Source of the DNA: a virus
DNA: 43,847 bases
Virus record (IMG/VR): IMGVR_UViG_3300025122_000035
Coordinates: 1-43,847 of that record
Direction: 5' to 3' (one strand)
The position numbers and the translations under genes are program-made. This document shows, one piece after another, positions 16,382 to 21,725 of the stretch. Each line of letters opens with the position of its first letter. Position 1 is the stretch's first letter. Below the pieces are notes generated by a model that saw only the letters and a list, made by a program, of their open reading frames with translations, was not told the DNA's origin and did not search any database.

Positions 16382-17274
16382 CAGACCCATTCCTGGAGTA
16401 CATCGCCACACATGGTAACGCATCGATGATCCCGCTGGGAGGAAACGGCGGGGACCAGCTAATCAGATTCGCCGAGAGGCGCCTGTTGCACAACGCTGGA
16501 AGAACCATCGCCGTACCTGGAGAGCGGTCCGACTACATAGCCTACGGAGGAGGCGGCCTGTTCGGCATCTACGACGACCTATGGGTCATGCAAGAGATCA
16601 AGCCCGGACCAGAGTCACTCGTCTTCTTCCCCCGCGCCTGTCTATGGAGAGACCATCAGTTTCTCCGCAGCTTCATCGGTGAAGTGCGCCGGATGAGCAG
16701 ACGCATCGTGGTGTTTGCGCGAGACCCGATCAGTTTCACGCAATGGACAAAGGCAACATGCTGGGTGGGATGCGACATCGAAGTGCATCTCAGCCATGAC
16801 CCAGTCGTCCTGTTTGACCAGCGGATGGAGGACGACAAGGTCGCGATCAAAGCCATGCTACACCAACCATGCGCCGACACCGTGGGTGTATTCATGCGCG
16901 ACGATTGCGAGTCGTCCTACTGGCCACCATTCACGGTGTCGGGCATGAACAACATAGTGTATGATCCCGCGTTCATGTCGGCATGCCCCCCGATGGACTC
17001 GAAAAACGCGATAAGCTGCTGCTCTCACTTGACGTACCTGACGATTTGTTGCTTCCCGCAGGTCGTCATAACCGATAGACTGCACGTGATGCTGGCCAGG
17101 TGGCTATTCGGACTTGACACGGTGCTGATCCCCACTGCTCAGCACAAGGTGAAAGCAGTCTGGGATCACTCGATCCGGCACAACGCGAGAAACACCCAGT
17201 TCGCAGAGACCCTGGATGATGCCATAGACATACTAGACGACTACGAGTTGGTGGTGGAGGTAACCGATGGGTAG
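16378..17274 (+). CDS. Polysaccharide pyruvyltransferase-like protein
   Basis: 298 residues. The pattern NGGDQLIRFAERRLL, YGGGGLFG, FFPRAC, VVFARDPISF, and VITDRLHVMLARWLFGLDTV with a basic KVKAVWD afterwards follows the layout of the polysaccharide pyruvyltransferase family (CsaB/EpsI/PssK type). These enzymes add ketal pyruvate to sugars in surface polymers, using phosphoenolpyruvate. It belongs to the phage glycan block. The ATG at 16378 has AAGGAG upstream; the longer frame start at 16264 overlaps the preceding gene and is rejected. Confidence 0.8.
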   Translation: MTDPFLEYIATHGNASMIPLGGNGGDQLIRFAERRLLHNAGRTIAVPGERSDYIAYGGGGLFGIYDDLWVMQEIKPGPESLVFFPRACLWRDHQFLRSFIGEVRRMSRRIVVFARDPISFTQWTKATCWVGCDIEVHLSHDPVVLFDQRMEDDKVAIKAMLHQPCADTVGVFMRDDCESSYWPPFTVSGMNNIVYDPAFMSACPPMDSKNAISCCSHLTYLTICCFPQVVITDRLHVMLARWLFGLDTVLIPTAQHKVKAVWDHSIRHNARNTQFAETLDDAIDILDDYELVVEVTDG

Positions 17275-17596
17275 CTATCCCGACATAGATATGGCTCGGA
17301 CGATCGAGCAGGAACGACTAAAGCACCTCGACTGCGAGGAGCGCGCCAGAAACGCAGAGGCGGCGCTGGTCCAGGCCAACGATGAACTCGCAACCTGGCG
17401 CAAGCATGGGATCAAGGTGCCGCACTGGATGGACCTGCCGAAAATCGCAAACACGCTGCTGTCGATCGACGACTCCCCATGGTTCAAGGCCCTTGCTCGT
17501 GCCATGGCGAAATCCAAGCGCTTCCACAACCGGCCCGACATCGCCGACCATGGCAGCGGACACATAGACCTGGGAGCAGACGGAGGCCGACCGTGA
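17267..17596 (+). CDS. Coiled-coil hypothetical protein
   Basis: 109 residues. The first half is a predicted helix/coil (ERLKHLDCEERARNAEAALV), the second half a less ordered basic region. No family recognised. It overlaps genes on both sides by 4 to 8 bases between a pyruvyltransferase and a glycosyltransferase, so it may be an accessory protein of glycan assembly; this is context only. Confidence 0.6.
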   Translation: MGSYPDIDMARTIEQERLKHLDCEERARNAEAALVQANDELATWRKHGIKVPHWMDLPKIANTLLSIDDSPWFKALARAMAKSKRFHNRPDIADHGSGHIDLGADGGRP

Positions 17597-18582
17597 AGAT
17601 CCTGTACCTATCCCCCATGTCCATAGCCGGTGGCGGCCAGCGGCATGCCCAAGTCTTCTCGGACGGGATGCGCGAGAAGGGCCACGACGTGGAGATCGTA
17701 TTCACGCGCATCGGGCACAGAGGCTGCATGTTCCACTTCCTGCTCCGCGACCGCGTCGTCGACGATCTCTGCTACCGATACGATGACCCAACCTACCCTG
17801 GCGATATGGGGCGCCACATCGACACTCAACAACATGACTACCTGATGGTCGACAACGATGAACGACTGCCTGAGATATGGGCGCACTCGTCTCGCCTGCA
17901 GTCCGGTGCCTGCAAAGTCGTCTTTGTCATCCACACGGAGAACAAGCCCGAGTCCCAACTGAGAAGCCTGACCGGGAAGATATGGAAACTGATCTGCGTG
18001 TCCCATAAGATCGCTGACAGATTCAAGTGGGCGCACCCGGTCGTGATCCACAACAACGTGCCGCGCCCCGCAAGCATCGGTATCAACGTCAGGCAGTTCA
18101 TGCACATCCCGGCCGACGCGTTCGTGATTGGGTACATGGGGCGGCTCGACGGGAACAAGGACCCTGAGTTTCTACTGAAGATCGCGCGAGACAATGACTG
18201 GTGGGTGCTGATCGTCGGCAAAGGCCCGATCGCCGTCCCTGTGTCGATGACACCCCGCGTGAGAATCTTCCCGAACGAAGTAGCTATGCCTGGCGACTGG
18301 TACAGCGCCATGAACGTGTACGTGCTCCCATCTCGATCTGAAGGCTTCCCGCTGGCGCCGATCGAGGCGCTCAAGTCGCTGACCAGCGTGGCCATGACAC
18401 CGACGTCGGACTTCCCGGACGTGTTCAATGAGTTCAGATCCGTCCGCTTCTTCGAGCACGGAAACCTGATCGATGCTAGAGAGAAGATCGAGTCGCTCGA
18501 AGCTGACCACCCGTTAGACAACCTGCAAAGACACCCATCTGACTGCATGGTGGAGCGATACTGCGAGGTGATGGAGATATGA
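17593..18582 (+). CDS. GT4/GT-B glycosyltransferase
   Basis: 329 residues from GTG at 17593 (CGGAGG upstream). It begins MKILYLSPMSIAGGGQRHAQ, the usual GT-B N-terminal Rossmann strand and Gly-rich loop. GYMGRLDGNKDPEFLLKIA marks the second Rossmann domain, and SRSEGFPLAPIEALKSL supplies the E-x7-E donor-binding motif of family 4. It would retain configuration while transferring a nucleotide-sugar to an unknown acceptor. Earlier upstream codons in this frame read as a shadow of the neighbouring gene and are excluded. Confidence 0.85.
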   Translation: MKILYLSPMSIAGGGQRHAQVFSDGMREKGHDVEIVFTRIGHRGCMFHFLLRDRVVDDLCYRYDDPTYPGDMGRHIDTQQHDYLMVDNDERLPEIWAHSSRLQSGACKVVFVIHTENKPESQLRSLTGKIWKLICVSHKIADRFKWAHPVVIHNNVPRPASIGINVRQFMHIPADAFVIGYMGRLDGNKDPEFLLKIARDNDWWVLIVGKGPIAVPVSMTPRVRIFPNEVAMPGDWYSAMNVYVLPSRSEGFPLAPIEALKSLTSVAMTPTSDFPDVFNEFRSVRFFEHGNLIDAREKIESLEADHPLDNLQRHPSDCMVERYCEVMEI

Positions 18583-18977
18583 TGTCCCTACAGATGTCCG
18601 TCCAGTTCCGCAGGCGACGATCCAGGATCAAGTCGACCGACAGACTGAGGGCGTATCGTAGAAAGCACGAGTTCGCTGGAAAGCAAACGTTGATCCTGCA
18701 TGGATTAGTCGATCTCGCCGCCAACGCCCAAAAGCTCCATGACGACGGGGCATGCGTCGTAGTAATCCTGGACGACGTCTGGATGGAGTCAATCCAGTAT
18801 CCGACGCCTCCCGGAGTGAAAAAGCCCACAAGGCACATGATAAGCGCCAGCGCAACGTTCCGAGACGGAAGCGAATTCTTGAACTACGGCGAAGAGATGG
18901 TCATGACGAAACCGGCCGACAACCTGACATCTGCCTATTCGGCAAAGCCACATAAACCCGGAGGAATCCCACTATGA
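18579..18977 (+). CDS. Hypothetical protein
   Basis: 132 residues with a strongly basic N-terminus (FRRRRSRIKSTDRLRAYRRK) and a more hydrophobic middle (ACVVVILDDVWME). No recognised family or membrane helix. Its ATG overlaps the glycosyltransferase stop and its own stop overlaps the kinase start. Function unknown. Confidence 0.6.
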   Translation: MMSLQMSVQFRRRRSRIKSTDRLRAYRRKHEFAGKQTLILHGLVDLAANAQKLHDDGACVVVILDDVWMESIQYPTPPGVKKPTRHMISASATFRDGSEFLNYGEEMVMTKPADNLTSAYSAKPHKPGGIPL

Positions 18978-19864
18978 TCGCAGTCGTAGGAGACGTCATG
19001 CTCGATATACTGATGGATGGGAACCTGAAGGGCGTTGCCCCTGGCGAGCCCATGTCCCAGTGGATGGACGGGAAGCTGACCACCAGGCTGGGAGGGGCTG
19101 GCTTCGTCGCAAGCGCGCTCAAGAAGATGGGTGTGAATGAAGTCCACCTGTTCGGGTGCATCGGGCTGCGCAGAGAGAACGGAGGCGCCGACATGTTCGG
19201 GAGAGAGGTATCGGAGCTATGTCTCGACGAGGGCATCATCAATGCATTCTATGCAAGCGGCTCAACCAGCGCCAAGCTCTACACGATCAACAATGGCCAC
19301 CAGGTCATGCGCTTTGACAACAACAAGGACAAGGTCAACTACGATGCAAGAGTGTACCTATCATACATGTCCAGCGCTGACGCCATCATCGTTGTCGACA
19401 TGAGCGAGGGGTTCGTCGCGCACAAGAGCTTCGACCTATCGCACGTAACATGCCCGATCTTCATCGACCCCCGGCCTGAGAACATGGACCACTATCCACA
19501 GGGCGAGCACGTGACGATGGTCTGCAATGAGCGGTCCGCGTTGAAATGCGCTCGGGCATCGAACGTCCTCGGACACGAGGGCGTACCGCAGCAACTGGCG
19601 ACATTGGAAGCCCACTCCGGAGGGCGGGCTGTGATAACACAAGGAGCAGCCGGGGCTGCGTGGATGGAGCCTAGCGGAACAGTACGAACGACCACAAGCG
19701 AAAGCGCACACGTAGACGAGATCGCCAGCACCGTGGGCGCCGGGAACGTGTTCATCGCGAGATTGGCCATGGAGATTCTGGACGACATGCCATTCTCGGT
19801 GGCAGTCCCATCAGCCGAATACACCGCCAGGCAGTTCGTCCACGCAGAGGAGATCTACCCATGA
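18974..19864 (+). CDS. PfkB-family sugar kinase, HldE/HldA N-domain type, catalytic Asp replaced
   Basis: 296 residues. IAVVGDVMLDILMDGNLKGV, then APGEPM and GGAGFVASALKKMG follow the N-terminal pattern of the heptose-7-phosphate kinase half of HldE. FIDPRPENM and VITQGAAGA fit the ribokinase core. The C-terminal signature that normally reads GAGDxF(I/V) reads VGAGNVFIARLAM, so the catalytic-base Asp is Asn258 (codon AAC at 19745-19747). In active PfkB kinases this Asp deprotonates the sugar hydroxyl. Either the enzyme is impaired, has another role, or a single G-to-A difference exists. It should partner with the nucleotidyltransferase at 2123. Confidence 0.8.
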   Translation: MIAVVGDVMLDILMDGNLKGVAPGEPMSQWMDGKLTTRLGGAGFVASALKKMGVNEVHLFGCIGLRRENGGADMFGREVSELCLDEGIINAFYASGSTSAKLYTINNGHQVMRFDNNKDKVNYDARVYLSYMSSADAIIVVDMSEGFVAHKSFDLSHVTCPIFIDPRPENMDHYPQGEHVTMVCNERSALKCARASNVLGHEGVPQQLATLEAHSGGRAVITQGAAGAAWMEPSGTVRTTTSESAHVDEIASTVGAGNVFIARLAMEILDDMPFSVAVPSAEYTARQFVHAEEIYP

Positions 19865-19980
19865 ACGCGCTGTGGAACAACATCGCCCAAGCCCACTCCT
19901 GTATAGCCGACATAGTCCTCGTCGTCGTGTTCGGACCATGGATGTTGCTCAAGCTGATGAGGTCCCCAGACGATGACTGA
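19861..19980 (+). CDS. 39-residue single-pass membrane mini-protein
   Basis: A short ORF whose ATG overlaps the kinase stop (ATGA) and whose end overlaps the next start by 8 bases. The middle (CIADIVLVVVFGPWMLLKLM) is a clear transmembrane stretch, followed by a short RSPDDD tail. Size and topology would fit a small holin-like or regulatory membrane peptide, but nothing specific supports that. Confidence 0.5.
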   Translation: MNALWNNIAQAHSCIADIVLVVVFGPWMLLKLMRSPDDD

Positions 19981-20383
19981 GGAATGGCGCACCCCTGAGA
20001 AGTACCCGCTATACCAAGTCAGCAGTCTCGGACGGGTACGCAAGGGCCGGAAGCCCGTCAACGTGACTCGCCGCGCTGGACGGGGCTACGTGACCCTCCG
20101 GCGCGGCGGCAGGCGGGACACCGTCCCCGTTGCCCGGATCGTCGCATCGACGTTCATACGGCCGTTCAAGCCCCATGAAAAGGTCGTCCATCGGATCGGG
20201 CCGAGCATCGACCATGCAGCGGCGCTGGCGATCGAATCGAAGCGGGCCAACCCGAAAGTCGCCATCGACGAAGCGGTCCGACTCCGGGGTCAGGGATACA
20301 CGTACAGAGAGATCACGGAGAAGACCGGGGTCAAGCGCCAAAACACGGCCAATGCGGTTAAGCGGGCGATGGAGAGGCGTTGA
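19973..20383 (+). CDS. NUMOD4/HNH-derived DNA-binding protein with degenerate HNH
   Basis: 136 residues. EEWRTPEKYPLYQVSSLGRV is the NUMOD4 domain of phage homing endonucleases. The following VARIVASTFIRPFKPHEKVV is the lead-in to an HNH domain, but the usual VNHIDG...NN core is replaced by VHRIGPSIDHAAALA, so most catalytic His/Asn residues are missing. A helix-turn-helix (YREITEKTGVKRQNTANAVK) ends the protein. It probably binds DNA without cutting. The stop overlaps the methyltransferase TTG (TTGA). Confidence 0.7.
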   Translation: MTEEWRTPEKYPLYQVSSLGRVRKGRKPVNVTRRAGRGYVTLRRGGRRDTVPVARIVASTFIRPFKPHEKVVHRIGPSIDHAAALAIESKRANPKVAIDEAVRLRGQGYTYREITEKTGVKRQNTANAVKRAMERR

Positions 20384-21540
20384 CTCTACCGGATCTTATA
20401 GATCACAGTAGCAACAGAGGTGATAAGGTGGAAAAGCACACAGGACGATCAATACACATGCTCCATCAGGCACCGACGCGAATCAACCAAGATGTACAGG
20501 CCCGCATCGACGCTATCAAGATCGGGCAAAAGATGCAGGATCTACCGGCCGAACTTCAACACGACAGCTTCAAGCGCGACATGAGTGATGGCAGTAGACG
20601 AGGAGGCCCGAGCCTCAGGATAATCAAGATGGACCCAAGCAAGCCGTCGCTCACCGTGACCGCGTACATCTACAACAAGTTCGTGCATCCATGGGAGAAC
20701 CGCTACATCACGCCACTGGAAGCGGCCAGGCTCCAAGACATACCCGATGGATACCTGATGGCCGGAACCGACACAAGCATCAGAGAGCAGGTCGGGAACG
20801 CAGTTCCATCGCGTCTCGCATCCGCAGTAGGGCGAACGATACTCGAACACGCGATCAAGCACGGAACACTTAAGGATCACATGGTTGGATGTGATGACGA
20901 GATTCCGTACTTGAGCTTATTCAGCGGAGCGGGAATATTGGACTTTGGCTTCCGAGGAACTGTCGCCCCAGGCTACGAGTATAAGTTCAAGCCGATCATG
21001 CACATCGAATCGAACCCAGACTGCTGCGATACGCTCACGCTCAATTCCGGAATGAACGTGAGTCCCACAAATATCAGGGACATGACATCGCCAATGGACT
21101 ACGTGAAATCAAAGACAGGGCACTCATCGATACCGATAGTGATAGGAGGCCCACCGTGCCAAGCATTCAGTCAAGCCGGGAAGCAAAAGGCAGAACTCGA
21201 TGACCGTGGGACACTGATACGCGAATTCACACGCGTGGTTGCATCTATCATGCCATCCTACTTCGTAATGGAGAATGTTCCCAACCTCAAAGGCGTGGGA
21301 GGAGGAGCGCTATTCCGATCTACGCTATCAAAGTTTGGCCAGCTTGGATACAACACATCGCAATGGAAGCTGTGCGCGGCACACTACGGCACCGCGCAGC
21401 TAAGATGGAGATGGTTTATCGTGGGAACCATGGATCGACATAACCCAGTCGATCGACCTCAGCAAACCCATTTTGACTACAGGACTGTATGGGATGCGTT
21501 TCAAGGACTTCCACCGATACTCTCGCGACGAGGCGCGTAA
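20380..21540 (+). CDS. Circularly permuted C5-cytosine DNA methyltransferase
   Basis: About 386 residues. The usual C-terminal part comes first: the end of the target-recognition domain, motif IX YITPLEAARLQDIPDGY (around residue 110) and motif X QVGNAVPSRLA (around 137). Then comes motif I LSLFSGAGILDFGF (around 178), motif IV GGPPCQAFSQAG with catalytic Cys260, motif VI ENVPNL, and motif VIII QLRWRWFIVG. The chain ends with THFDYRTVWDAFQGLPPI, normally just before the target-recognition domain, so the break point lies within that domain. All catalytic motifs look intact. It would methylate cytosine C5. TTG at 20380 is used; GTG at 20428 is an alternative start. Confidence 0.85.
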   Translation: MTLPDLIDHSSNRGDKVEKHTGRSIHMLHQAPTRINQDVQARIDAIKIGQKMQDLPAELQHDSFKRDMSDGSRRGGPSLRIIKMDPSKPSLTVTAYIYNKFVHPWENRYITPLEAARLQDIPDGYLMAGTDTSIREQVGNAVPSRLASAVGRTILEHAIKHGTLKDHMVGCDDEIPYLSLFSGAGILDFGFRGTVAPGYEYKFKPIMHIESNPDCCDTLTLNSGMNVSPTNIRDMTSPMDYVKSKTGHSSIPIVIGGPPCQAFSQAGKQKAELDDRGTLIREFTRVVASIMPSYFVMENVPNLKGVGGGALFRSTLSKFGQLGYNTSQWKLCAAHYGTAQLRWRWFIVGTMDRHNPVDRPQQTHFDYRTVWDAFQGLPPILSRRGA

Positions 21541-21541
21541 C

Positions 21542-21688
21542 ATGACACAGCGAGTTCAGTTCACCGAAGACGAGATCTCTGCGGCCGTCGACGCATACAC
21601 TGGCGGAGAGAGCGCCCCGTCGATCGCCAGGCGCACTGATAAGCATCCCAACATGGTGAGGAGAGTGATAGGGCGGGGCTCTCGATGA
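21542..21688 (+). CDS. 48-residue helix-turn-helix mini-protein
   Basis: MTQRVQFTEDEISAAVDAYT is followed by a turn and second helix (APSIARRTDKHPNMVRRVIG), the layout of a resolvase-type HTH. It starts one base after the methyltransferase stop and ends inside the strong terminator stem. It is the last gene of the plus-strand arm; a regulator role is plausible. Confidence 0.6.
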   Translation: MTQRVQFTEDEISAAVDAYTGGESAPSIARRTDKHPNMVRRVIGRGSR

Positions 21689-21698
21689 GCCCCGCCCT
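21670..21698. terminator. Bidirectional terminator hairpin between convergent arms
   Basis: AGGGCGGGGCTC (21670-21681) pairs perfectly with GAGCCCCGCCCT (21687-21698) around TCGAT, a 12-bp nearly all-GC stem. It lies between the end of the last plus gene and the end of the capsid gene on the minus strand. There is no long T-run on either side, so it may act as a rho-independent-like or roadblock hairpin for both directions. Confidence 0.75.
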
Positions 21699-21725
21699 AC
21701 TTCGTTCACATAGTTACAACAAAGA

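Noticed and set aside
20130-20411. Alternative frame over the NUMOD4 gene
   Set aside because: Ser/Arg-rich shadow of the NUMOD4/HTH protein.
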